Origin: Hymenobacter terrenus
Lineage (GTDB): Bacteria > Bacteroidota > Bacteroidia > Cytophagales > Hymenobacteraceae
Reading direction: 5' to 3'
Length of the DNA stretch: 64,000 bases
NCBI RefSeq assembly: GCF_000972495.1
Contig: NZ_LATM01000006.1
Coordinates: 154,236 to 218,235, forward strand
Below, piece after piece: positions 16,007-23,803 of the stretch. Numbering within the stretch: position 1 is the stretch's first letter; each line of letters starts with the position of its first letter. The notes beneath the pieces are model-generated. The model saw only the letters and a list, made by a program, of their open reading frames with translations, was not told the origin of the DNA and searched no databases. Both the position numbers and the translations under genes were made by a program.

Positions 16007-18277
16007 ATGATGCTCAAATACTCTGGCCTCCTGCTGGCGGCCGCACTCCTGACTGGCTATGCGGCCGTCGCCCAAAATACCCCCGCGGAAGTCAAACCGC
16101 TGCTTGGCTTCGACGCTGGCGCGGCTGCTACTGAATACCAGCTCGAAGCGCAGTTCGATGCCCAGCTCAAAGCCGACAACCTGCGCCAGTGGATGAAGCG
16201 GCTGGCCGCCCACCCACACCACGTGGGCTCGCCCTACGACAAGGACAACGCAGAGTTCATGGCCAGCCTGTTTAAGTCCTGGGGCTACGATACGCGCATT
16301 GATGTCTCGTACGTGCTGTTTCCGACGCCCAAACTGCGGGTATTGGAAATGGTAGCACCCACCCCCTACACGGCGGGCCTGACCGAAAAACCAGTGGCCG
16401 AAGACGCGACCTCGGGCCAAACCAGCGAGCAGTTGCCGACCTACAACTGCTTCTCGAAAGACGGCGACGTGACGGCCGAGCTGGTCTTTGTGAACTACGG
16501 CGTGCCCAAAGACTACGAGGAGCTGGAGCGTCGGGGAATCGACGTGAAGGGCAAAATTGTCATTGCCAAATACGGCGGCTCTTGGCGTGGCATCAAGCCC
16601 AAAGTGGCGGCCGAAAAAGGCGCGCTGGGCTGCCTGATCTACTCCGACCCCAAGGACGACGGCTACGGGCAGGGCGACGTGTACCCCAAAGGCGCCTTCA
16701 AGCCCGAAACCGGCGCCCAGCGCGGCTCTGTACTCGACATGCCGACCTACCCCGGCGACCCGCTCACGCCCGGCTACGGCTCCACGAAAAACGCCAAGCG
16801 CCTCGACTACAAAAAGGCGCCGACGCTGACGCAAATTCCCGTGCTGCCCATTTCCTATGGCGATGCCCTGCCCCTGCTCACCGCCCTGGCCGGGCCCATG
16901 GCGCCCGAGGCCTGGCGCGGTGGCCTGCCCATCCCCTACCACCTGGGGCCGGGGCCGGCCAAAGTGCACTTGCAGCTGGCCTTCAACTGGAAAACCGAGC
17001 CGGTCTACAACGTCATCGCTACGCTCAAGGGCAGCCAGTACCCGGACGAGTGGGTGCTGCGCGGCAACCACCACGACGCCTGGGTAAACGGCGCCAACGA
17101 CCCGCTCAGCGGCTTGGTGGCCCTGCTGGAAGAGGCCCGCGCCGCGAGCGAGCTGTATAAAACCGGCTGGCGACCCAAGCGCACGCTCATGTTTTGCGCC
17201 TGGGACGGCGAGGAGCCCGGCCTGCTGGGCTCGACGGAATGGGCCGAAACCAATGCTGCACAGCTCCAGAAAAACGTGGTAGCCTACCTGAACACCGACA
17301 ACAGCGAGCGGGGCTTCCTTTACGCGGCGGGCTCGCACACGCTGGAAAAGTTCTTCAACCAAGTGGGGCGCGACGTGACCGACCCGGAGAAGAACATTTC
17401 CCTCAACGACCGGCGCCGGGCCCTTGACCTGGTGAATGGCAACGCCGATGCGCAGAAAGATGCCCGCGACCGCGCCGACTTGCGCATTGCCGCCCTGGGC
17501 GCCGGCTCCGACTATTCGCCCTACATCCAGCACTTGGGCATTCCGTCGATGAACGTGGCCTTCGGCGGTGAGGGCGACGGTGGCGAGTATCATTCCATCT
17601 ATGACTCCTTCGACCACTACACCCGCTTCAAGGACCCCAATTTTGCCTACGGCGTGGCGCTGGCCCAAACCATGGGCCGCTGCGCGCTGCGGCTAGTCAA
17701 TGCCGACGTGCTGCCCTTCGAGTTTCAGAACTTCTCCAACACCGTGGCCAAGTACGGCACCGAAGTGAAGCAGCTGACCGAAACCATGCGCGCCGAAACC
17801 GAGAAGCAAGCTAGGCTCCTGGTCGAGAAGCGCTACGAGGCTGTGGCCGACCCTACCGAAACCCTGCTCCCGCCCAGAGCCCCGGCCGCCGTGCCCTACC
17901 TGAATTTCGCGCCGCTCGACAATGCCCTGCTCAAGCTAGAGCAAAGTGCCCAGGCCTACGCCCAGGCCCGCAAAGCCAACCCTGCCCTCACCGCCGACCG
18001 TAAAAAGGAACTGGACCAGTTGCTCTACCGGGCCGAGCAGCAGCTGCTGAGTACTGAGGGCCTCCCCCGTCGCCCCTGGTACCGGCATCAGCTGTACGCG
18101 CCCGGCTTCTACACCGGCTACGGCGTGAAAACCCTGCCCGGCATCCGCGAAGCGGTGGAAGAGCGGAAATGGGCCGAGGCCGAAGAGCAGATTAAGCGTA
18201 CGGCCGCGGCTATTGAGCGCTTTTCCGGGCAAATAAATCGGGCGACGGCGGTGGCTGGTCCCGGCCCGGCGCAATAA
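16007..18277 (+). CDS. Secreted M28-family metallopeptidase (glutamate carboxypeptidase II-like)
   Basis: 756 residues from MMLKYSGLLLAAALLTGYAA, with a signal peptide cleaved near A-V-A-Q. A protease-associated domain is inserted at about 150-300 (V-K-G-K-I-V-I-A-K-Y-G-G). The M28 zinc site is complete: H and D in NHHDAWVNGANDPLSG, the catalytic E-E in WDGEEPGLLGSTEW, D in LNTDNS, and H in GGEYHSIYDSFDHY. A transferrin-receptor-like dimerisation domain forms the last 150 residues. It probably trims C-terminal Glu/Asp from peptides or takes N-acetylated dipeptides. It is a single gene. Confidence 0.93.
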   Translation: MMLKYSGLLLAAALLTGYAAVAQNTPAEVKPLLGFDAGAAATEYQLEAQFDAQLKADNLRQWMKRLAAHPHHVGSPYDKDNAEFMASLFKSWGYDTRIDVSYVLFPTPKLRVLEMVAPTPYTAGLTEKPVAEDATSGQTSEQLPTYNCFSKDGDVTAELVFVNYGVPKDYEELERRGIDVKGKIVIAKYGGSWRGIKPKVAAEKGALGCLIYSDPKDDGYGQGDVYPKGAFKPETGAQRGSVLDMPTYPGDPLTPGYGSTKNAKRLDYKKAPTLTQIPVLPISYGDALPLLTALAGPMAPEAWRGGLPIPYHLGPGPAKVHLQLAFNWKTEPVYNVIATLKGSQYPDEWVLRGNHHDAWVNGANDPLSGLVALLEEARAASELYKTGWRPKRTLMFCAWDGEEPGLLGSTEWAETNAAQLQKNVVAYLNTDNSERGFLYAAGSHTLEKFFNQVGRDVTDPEKNISLNDRRRALDLVNGNADAQKDARDRADLRIAALGAGSDYSPYIQHLGIPSMNVAFGGEGDGGEYHSIYDSFDHYTRFKDPNFAYGVALAQTMGRCALRLVNADVLPFEFQNFSNTVAKYGTEVKQLTETMRAETEKQARLLVEKRYEAVADPTETLLPPRAPAAVPYLNFAPLDNALLKLEQSAQAYAQARKANPALTADRKKELDQLLYRAEQQLLSTEGLPRRPWYRHQLYAPGFYTGYGVKTLPGIREAVEERKWAEAEEQIKRTAAAIERFSGQINRATAVAGPGPAQ

Positions 18278-18322
18278 TTTATCCAGGAGTTTCAAGTCAC
18301 CTTTTTCTTCCAATGACTGCGA

Positions 18323-18965
18323 TTGCCACGCTTGGCTGCCGTGCTGCTCATGGGCCATTCCTGGGGCGGCATCCTGGCTGCCGAATACGCCTTTAAGTAT
18401 CAGCGAAACCTCAAAGGCCTTATCATTTCCAACATGATGATGAGCTGCCCCGCCTACAGTCGCTATGCCCGGAACGTGCTGGCCAAACAAATGAAACCCG
18501 AAGTGCTGGCCGAACTACGCCGAATCGAGGCCAAAAAAGACTTCAAAAACCCGCGCTACATGGGACTGCTCATCCAACTTTTATACCGAGCACGTCCTCC
18601 GTCTGCCCTTCGACAAGTGGCCCGAGCCCGTGAATCGCTCGTTCGCCAAAATGAGCCAGTCGCTCTACGTCACCATGCAGGGGCCTAGTGAGTTCGGTAT
18701 TAGTGGCAAACTCAAGAACTGGGACCGCACCCCAGACCTGCTCAAGCTCACCGTTCCCGTCCTATTCATCGGGGGCAAATACGACACCATGGACCCCGGG
18801 CACATGCGCATGGTGGCGACCAAGGTGAAGAACGGCAGCGTCCTGATTTGCCCTCAAGGCAGCCACATGAGCTTTTATGACGACCAAGAAACCTACTTCA
18901 CAGGGTTGATAAAATTCCTGAAGGCTGTGGCTGATAATTCCTTCAAACCAGGTGCCGCACTGTAG
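18323..18965 (+). pseudogene. Broken alpha/beta hydrolase (proline iminopeptidase-like)
   Basis: Two overlapping frames together give the C-terminal two thirds of a prolyl-aminopeptidase-type hydrolase. The first (18323-18688) starts at the nucleophile elbow MGHSWGGILAAEYAFKYQ and has the helical cap. The second (18630-18965, readable back to about 18580) has N-F-Y-T-E-H-V-L-R-L-P, the Asp loop VPVLFIGGKYDTMDP and the catalytic His in GSHMSFYDD. A frameshift lies at about 18575-18590. The N-terminal hundred or so residues are missing and no ATG exists in frame upstream. All three catalytic residues survive, so decay is recent. Confidence 0.85.
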
Positions 18966-19010
18966 CGCGAACCAAGTCCGGTACTGCGGCAGTCGGCTTG
19001 CCAAACCGTT

Positions 19011-20213
19011 CTAAAACGGCACCGTTATCTCCATCGGCAGCGGAGCGCGCTTGCCGCCCGCAATACCGGGCTGCCAGGCCGGGCCATCGCACACAATGCG
19101 CAGGGCCTCGGCGTCGTAGTCGGCGCGCAGGCCCCGGCTCACTTTCAGGTCGCTCAACTTGCCATCGGCCCCCACCACAAACTTGACGCGCACGTTGCCG
19201 CTCAGGCGGAGGTTATTGATTTCGGGTTCAAACTCGGTGGCTTCGCGGCGCACATACTCGCGCAAGGCAACCGAGCCGCCCACCGGCGCGGGGGCAATAG
19301 AGGGCGCGGCCGGCATGGGCGTATTGGCCACGCGGGCGCCGAGTACGAAAGCAAGGTGGTCGGCGTTGGCGGCCGACTTGGCTTTCGTGTTTGCCGCGAA
19401 TCGGCCGGCCACCAAGCCGGCCCGACTTGACGCAGCGGTATCGGCAACGGCGTCCTTTTTGGCTCTCCCGGCCGCGTCTTGTGAGGGCGGTTCCGCCTGG
19501 GCGATGCTCGCGCTGGCGGGGCTTGCGGCCGGCTCACCCATAGCTTCCGCACTCTTCGACTCGGTAGCCATAGAGGGTAATTCTACTTCATTAGCAGCGG
19601 CAGCTGACTCCATCGTTACCACCTCGCGGTCGGGGACGACGATGGGCCGGCGGCTGGGCGAACCTCCGGCGGCGTGACTACGTGGTGGGGCTGGCGGCAC
19701 CATTGCATAGGAGCCGGCATCCGCCGTGGTGGGTGCGGCGGCAACTGGCGGGCTGGGTGGCGTGGCCACTGGTTCCGGGCGGGACGTCGGCGGTGCTGAC
19801 GCGGCTGGTGGGGGGCTTGGGGGGCGTGTGGCCGTCGCAACAGTTGGGGCAGCGGGCGGCACCGTATACTGCTCCCAGCCCCAGATGCCGCCGGCTACTA
19901 CGCCCAGCAGGGCCGCCGCAGCCGCGATACGGGGCCACGCCCAGGGGCTGGCAGTCGGCTCCGGCTCCGCCGTTCCTACCCGGGCTTGCAGGCGGGTGCG
20001 CAGCTCGGTGATGGCCTGATTGGTCGTCGCCGCGTCGGTCATCGAAAAGCCTTCTACCAAATCGGCGCAGCGCGCACAGTCGAGGGTGTGGGCTTCGATG
20101 CGGTGCTCATCGGCGGGCGTGAGGGTGCCGGCCGCGTACGCGCGCAACTCTGCCGTGGCCGGGTGCGGGCCGGGGGCGGGCAGCTGGGCAAAAGGCGAGT
20201 CAGCGGGCGACAT
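19011..20213 (-). CDS. Anti-sigma-like zinc-finger protein fused to a TonB C-terminal domain
   Basis: 400 residues. A cytoplasmic zf-HC2-type motif H-T-L-D-C-A-R-C (HxxxCxxC, about residues 42-49) is typical of anti-sigma factors. One membrane helix follows at about 88-110 (AAAALLGVVAGGIWGWEQY), then a long Pro/Ala/Ser/Thr-rich periplasmic linker. The last 85 residues are a TonB C-terminal domain (SGNVRVKFVVGADGKLSDLK ... ITVPF). It overlaps the upstream ECF sigma gene by 14 bp. The plan suggests a membrane anti-sigma that contacts an outer-membrane partner through its TonB domain. Confidence 0.88.
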   Translation of the reverse strand: MSPADSPFAQLPAPGPHPATAELRAYAAGTLTPADEHRIEAHTLDCARCADLVEGFSMTDAATTNQAITELRTRLQARVGTAEPEPTASPWAWPRIAAAAALLGVVAGGIWGWEQYTVPPAAPTVATATRPPSPPPAASAPPTSRPEPVATPPSPPVAAAPTTADAGSYAMVPPAPPRSHAAGGSPSRRPIVVPDREVVTMESAAAANEVELPSMATESKSAEAMGEPAASPASASIAQAEPPSQDAAGRAKKDAVADTAASSRAGLVAGRFAANTKAKSAANADHLAFVLGARVANTPMPAAPSIAPAPVGGSVALREYVRREATEFEPEINNLRLSGNVRVKFVVGADGKLSDLKVSRGLRADYDAEALRIVCDGPAWQPGIAGGKRAPLPMEITVPF

Positions 20214-20889
20214 GGAGTGGGTTATTCGAAGCGGGAGGCGAAGACTTGGAGATGGCAGCCGGGGCAGGACCAGGCGGCTCCAACTGGCGGCGCAGCATGC
20301 GCTTGCCGTTTTGTAAGTGGCTTCGCACCAGGTTCAGTTCCAAGCCGGTTTCGGTGGCGATGTCGCGGTAGCACTTCTTTTCAAGGTAAAATAATTCGAG
20401 GCAGCGGCGCTGGGCCGGGGGAAGCTGAGCCAGCGCCGCTTCCATGCTTTGCAGGCGGGCCTCGGTGTCTTCGGCATCCTCGGCAGTGGCCTCTTCGTTC
20501 AGCAGATGCCGGGCGCCGGCACTTTCCACATCAGCGGCATCAGGAAAGCTGAGGATGAGCGGCCCGGCGCTGGGGCCGGCGCGCTTGCGGGCCCGCAGCT
20601 GCATCAGGCAATGGTTGCGGGCCGTCGTGTGCAGCCAGGCTGGGAAGTTGTCGGGGGCATGGGTGCGCAGCACGCGAACCAAGTGCTCAAATAGCTGCAT
20701 CACGGCATCCTGGGCGTCTTCGTCGGGCGGAGCAAGGTAGCGGCGGCACACAGCAAAGGCCTCGGGCAGATACCGGTCGTAGAGCAGGCCGAGGTCGGCC
20801 ACGTCGCCGCGCAGGCGGTAGCGAGCCAGCAGCTCCTGGTCGGAGAGCGGGGCAGCAGCGGTGGGCGACGGGGAGCGGCGAAAGAACAT
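20200..20889 (-). CDS. ECF-type RNA polymerase sigma factor
   Basis: 229 residues from the Met at 20889 (an upstream Met at 20940 is possible). Region 2 is visible as Y-D-R-Y-L-P-E-A-F-A-V-C-R-R-Y-L, D-A-V-M-Q-L-F-E-H-L and PAWLHTTARNHCLMQLRARK. Region 4 is LAQLPPAQRRCLELFYLEK and YRDIATETGLELNLVRSHLQ. The linker is long. Its 3' end overlaps the zinc-finger/TonB gene, the normal order for an ECF sigma and its anti-sigma. Targets are unknown. Confidence 0.93.
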   Translation of the reverse strand: MFFRRSPSPTAAAPLSDQELLARYRLRGDVADLGLLYDRYLPEAFAVCRRYLAPPDEDAQDAVMQLFEHLVRVLRTHAPDNFPAWLHTTARNHCLMQLRARKRAGPSAGPLILSFPDAADVESAGARHLLNEEATAEDAEDTEARLQSMEAALAQLPPAQRRCLELFYLEKKCYRDIATETGLELNLVRSHLQNGKRMLRRQLEPPGPAPAAISKSSPPASNNPLHVAR

Positions 20890-21076
20890 TCGGCTGGGAA
20901 GATAGCGAGCAGCGGCGAGTAAGGAGGCCCAGTTTGCCACAAGGCCCCCGAAACGTTCTGGCGACTAACGGGCGCGGATTACACCTTGCACCCGGCGCTC
21001 GCCGCGGCCTAGTTACTGGCTTCTGGTATTTCTGAAGGCGCAGCGTTGCGATTGGGTAAGGTCATAGGCATACCGC

Positions 21077-21514
21077 TCATTCCATGTCTTCGGGAGCAAC
21101 CGAGAAGGGCGGTTCTGGCCAGCCCTCGGGGGGAGCTTCGGTGATGGTATAGGGGATGGGCACCCGCTCGTAGAACTGGTAGTATTCGGGGTGTCGGGTA
21201 GAGAACTTGACCAGAAAGCGGGTCCGACCATCAGGCACTTCGTCCGGCCCGGGCTTCACATAAGTTGAATCCCCTACCGTATATGCGAACCGGGTCGCGC
21301 TGTGTGAGCTGGGACCAATGACGTAGGTTTTCTTTACTATCTCGCCAATAGTATAACGTGAGGAGGCGGCCAATTCGGCTTGCCTATGACTACGGCGGCT
21401 GAAACCATTCACAATGACCCCAACTGATGCAACAATGACGACAATAGCCGCCACGGTTTTTAGCCGGTCCACTTGTGCCTCAGCAGGCGTCATCTCGGGG
21501 CGGGGCTTACTCAT
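21077..21514 (-). CDS. Single-pass membrane protein, candidate immunity protein of the TssD module
   Basis: 145 residues. A short cytoplasmic lead is followed by one membrane helix (about 20-39, TVAAIVVIVASVGVIVNGF) and a 105-residue extracytoplasmic domain rich in aromatic and charged residues (F-L-V-K-F-S-T-R-H-P-E-Y-Y-Q-F-Y-E-R-V-P-I-P-Y). No family recognised. Its ATG overlaps the stop of the upstream 343-residue gene by 4 bp, the tight coupling usual for effector-immunity pairs. A periplasm-facing membrane protein would suit immunity to a toxin acting in the periplasm. That role is inference only. Confidence 0.65.
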   Translation of the reverse strand: MSKPRPEMTPAEAQVDRLKTVAAIVVIVASVGVIVNGFSRRSHRQAELAASSRYTIGEIVKKTYVIGPSSHSATRFAYTVGDSTYVKPGPDEVPDGRTRFLVKFSTRHPEYYQFYERVPIPYTITEAPPEGWPEPPFSVAPEDME

Positions 21515-22542
21515 TGCGGTAGGTGCTGTTTAACTTCTTCCGCCCCGGCCTTACGCACAGCACTTGACGCCGCTCTGTTGCCTGTTTCCAGTATTTCTGG
21601 AAAGGCGGCATCGATACCTTTGGCCAAAGGCGGGCGGAGACGTAGTTGGACTTGATAGCGCAATCCAGCTACGTAGCTGTTTGCAGTAGCCCCGCGGTGC
21701 CAGTCGTCAAAGCCAGAGAGCCGGGTAGCTTGGTTGAAACCATAGTTCAACACCGCATCAGTTGCAAAGGCCGCGCCACTCACTTTCCCATTCAGCACGG
21801 AGCGGTACCCTTGCCCAAAGTCGAGTTTGAAGGCGGCTGAACCAAGAGAAGTAGTTAATAACGGTGCTCCACTGGCAGACAATATGGATGAAAACCAGTT
21901 GATGCGGTCAATAGCATCTAAGGCGTCTCCATGTGCTGCGTAATTCCCTACGCCTTGCCCAACGGCGTTAGCGCCAAACCGAAGGCCCGCCGCCCGCCAG
22001 CCAATCCAGCGCCAGCTTGCGTAGGCGGCTGCTTCTTCCGTAACGATGGCCGTGCTTGCCGCTGCCGTGCCGGTCACGGCCCCGACCACGGCCACCGCGC
22101 CGGCCGTGGAGCGCACGATGGGGTCCAGGCGCATCATGCGGCCAATTTCGCCTGAGTTGGTCGCCTGCACGTGCGCCTCAAGCTTGGCCAGTGCCGTGGC
22201 CGCCGGGCCCACGAAGGTGCTGGGCCGTGAGTGCAGCCCCAGCCGGGCGGGGGAGAGCGGGTGGCGCAGCTCAGTCAGGTAGCGCTGTAGGCCCCGGGGC
22301 AGGTGGTAGCGTCCGTTTTGCCGGGCCAGCAGGTCGGCAGCATGGTCGGCACCGAGCTGGGCGAGGTAGCGCTGGCCGTTGGCCACCGTGCGGGCCAGTT
22401 GCCGGGCCAGCTGCTGCTGGTGCAGCGCCGGGGCCTGGCTGGGCCGGGGGGCAGTGGGGGCGTCGGGCCGGAAGGTGGGACGGGGGCGCTGGCCGGGGCG
22501 GGCCGGGCGCTGGGGCGGGCCGCCGAATCGGGTAGGTTGCAT
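21511..22542 (-). CDS. Hypothetical protein downstream of two TssD genes, candidate T6SS cargo/effector
   Basis: 343 residues, no recognised family. Residues 1-45 are Pro/Arg/Gln-rich and look disordered. Residues 45-145 are helical. About 148-172 is an Ala/Val/Gly-rich hydrophobic stretch (STAGAVAVVGAVTGTAAAST), with a weaker one near 180-200 and more Gly/Ala-rich sequence to about 265. The C-terminal 80 residues are mixed charge. It has no signal peptide. The order TssD-TssD-this gene-membrane protein on one strand, with gaps of 32 bp and a 4-bp overlap, suggests a tube-delivered toxin. Alternative: a structural protein of the same unit. Confidence 0.65.
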   Translation of the reverse strand: MQPTRFGGPPQRPARPGQRPRPTFRPDAPTAPRPSQAPALHQQQLARQLARTVANGQRYLAQLGADHAADLLARQNGRYHLPRGLQRYLTELRHPLSPARLGLHSRPSTFVGPAATALAKLEAHVQATNSGEIGRMMRLDPIVRSTAGAVAVVGAVTGTAAASTAIVTEEAAAYASWRWIGWRAAGLRFGANAVGQGVGNYAAHGDALDAIDRINWFSSILSASGAPLLTTSLGSAAFKLDFGQGYRSVLNGKVSGAAFATDAVLNYGFNQATRLSGFDDWHRGATANSYVAGLRYQVQLRLRPPLAKGIDAAFPEILETGNRAASSAVRKAGAEEVKQHLPQ

Positions 22543-22574
22543 GGGAAAGAAGGAGGGGGAAGAAGGGAGCGGCC

Positions 22575-23006
22575 TTACTGGCCCTGGCCCCAGGTAGAGA
22601 GAAACTCGGTGCCGTGCTTGTTGATGCGGGCGGCCGTGATGCTGAGCTGCACGAAGAAGGCGACGTGGCCGCTGTCATCGGTCTGGAAATGCTCGGCGTA
22701 GCTCACGCAGTAGGCCTGTTCCAGGTGCAGCACCAGCGAGGGCCGGATGCCGTCGACATCGCGGAAGACGAGGCTGCACGTCAGGGCCTGCTGGGGGTCT
22801 TTGGCCCAGGCCACGAGCCGGGCATCGGGGGGCGGGGGCAGGATGAGCTGAAACTCGCCGGCGTAGGGGCGGGTGGTGGGGCGGCCCTGCGGGTCCACAT
22901 CCTGGTGCATGTGCTGGGTGCACACGTCCACCAGGTAGCGGGGGTGGGTAGGGTCGGCGAGCAGGGCCGGGGGGCCGAGCAGGAGGGTAGCGTGGAAGGA
23001 AGCCAT
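22575..23006 (-). CDS. tssD: Type VI secretion tube protein TssD (Hcp-like), second copy
   Basis: 143 residues from MASFHATLLLGPPALLADPT (Met at 23006). It shares the Bacteroidota TssD plan with its neighbour: G-R-P-T-T-R-P-Y-A-G-E-F-Q-L-I-L in the first half, L-V-A-W-A-K-D-P in the middle and L-E-Q-A-Y-C-V-S-Y-A-E-H-F near the end. TssD hexamers stack to form the inner tube of the contractile injection machine and can carry small effectors. It lies 23 bp after the first TssD gene. No sheath, baseplate or membrane-complex genes occur in the window, so this is an orphan copy. Confidence 0.85.
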   Translation of the reverse strand: MASFHATLLLGPPALLADPTHPRYLVDVCTQHMHQDVDPQGRPTTRPYAGEFQLILPPPPDARLVAWAKDPQQALTCSLVFRDVDGIRPSLVLHLEQAYCVSYAEHFQTDDSGHVAFFVQLSITAARINKHGTEFLSTWGQGQ

Positions 23007-23029
23007 CGTAGCTGGAAGAGAAAAAGCGG

Positions 23030-23431
23030 TTAGAGGTGGGGCCAATGATTGGTGATTTCGACTTCCTCATCAATCAGCAGGCGATTGGCCGAGATGAGCA
23101 CCGACATCGTGGTGGCGCGGCCCACCCCCGTCGAGTTGAAATACAAGCCCTCGCTCACGCAGTAAGCATCCCAGAACGCCACGGTGCGCAAGCGGCGGCC
23201 ATCGGTGCTGGTCACCTCCAGGCGGCCGTTGCGCCGCTTGGTGGCGTCGCTCATCCAGGCGTCGAGCAGGGGGTGGTGCAGGTGGTCGAGCACGAGGTGC
23301 AGCTGGCCGGCGAAGATGCTGTTTTCCGGGCGGCTTTGCTCGGTGATTGCTTGCACGACGGCCCAGTGGTAGTCCAGCACGGGCCAGGAAACAGACTCTA
23401 CGTCCAGATGTAGCTTAGCAGTAAATGCCAT
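23030..23431 (-). CDS. tssD: Type VI secretion tube protein TssD (Hcp-like), first copy
   Basis: 133 residues. It starts M-A-F-T-A-K-L-H-L-D, as most Bacteroidota TssD proteins do. It carries RPENSIFAGQLHLVLDHL, then L-L-D-A-W-M-S-D-A, N-G-R-L-E-V and the signature F-W-D-A-Y-C-V-S-E, and closes with S-V-L-I-S-A-N-R and N-H-W-P. It is divergent from the second copy, so the pair is not a recent duplication; the two may form a mixed tube or serve different cargo. It is first in a four-gene minus-strand unit. An 85-bp palindrome lies 89 bp upstream. Confidence 0.87.
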   Translation of the reverse strand: MAFTAKLHLDVESVSWPVLDYHWAVVQAITEQSRPENSIFAGQLHLVLDHLHHPLLDAWMSDATKRRNGRLEVTSTDGRRLRTVAFWDAYCVSEGLYFNSTGVGRATTMSVLISANRLLIDEEVEITNHWPHL

Positions 23432-23803
23432 AAGGATAGACTTATTTAGTTTATAGCATCAAATATACTGACTGTTATCGCGGAGCAGACCCGCGACAGG
23501 CCGCCGCTCCTCCGAAAGCCAGGTAGGGAAAATTTATTCATCAGCAATAATTCCCTACCAACTTGGTAGGGAATTATTGCTGATGAATAAATTTTCCCTA
23601 CCTGCATGGCCAACCCATCGGGCCCAATAAGACTGATGAACGGGAAGAGTGCGAGCCGGCGTGGGGCCACTGTGAGAAGGGAGAGGAGATGGCAAACTGT
23701 TCTGGCGCCCATCGACGGCCTTCCGGTAATTTTTAGGAGCTGCGTGTGCAATTGAATACGGGGTGGCATCAGCAGGTTATTCCTCACCTAATCCGTCGTT
23801 GCC
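23432..23803. other. Intergenic region between tssD operon and vWA gene
   Basis: 372 bp between divergent genes. It should hold both promoters. The main structure is the palindrome at 23520-23604. A 113-residue open frame on the minus strand runs through the palindrome and has no protein-like features. Confidence 0.7.
23520..23604. repeat. 85-bp perfect palindrome with nested hairpins
   Basis: Arms 23520-23561 and 23563-23604 are perfect reverse complements (42 bp each) around a single C. Each arm is itself bounded by GGTAGGGAA and TTCCCTACC (23522-23530/23551-23559 and 23565-23573/23594-23602). The sequence can therefore fold as one long stem or as two adjacent hairpins. It is AT-rich inside (ATTTATTCATCAGCAATAAT), unlike its surroundings. 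Confidence 0.9.

Noticed and set aside
15974..17668. 564-residue open frame opposite the M28 peptidase
   Set aside because: The plus-strand frame has the full M28 zinc site and a signal peptide. The antisense frame is Gly/Val/His-rich without domains.
23446..23787. 113-residue open frame on the minus strand in the tssD/vWA gap
   Set aside because: It runs straight through the 85-bp palindrome and has no protein-like pattern.
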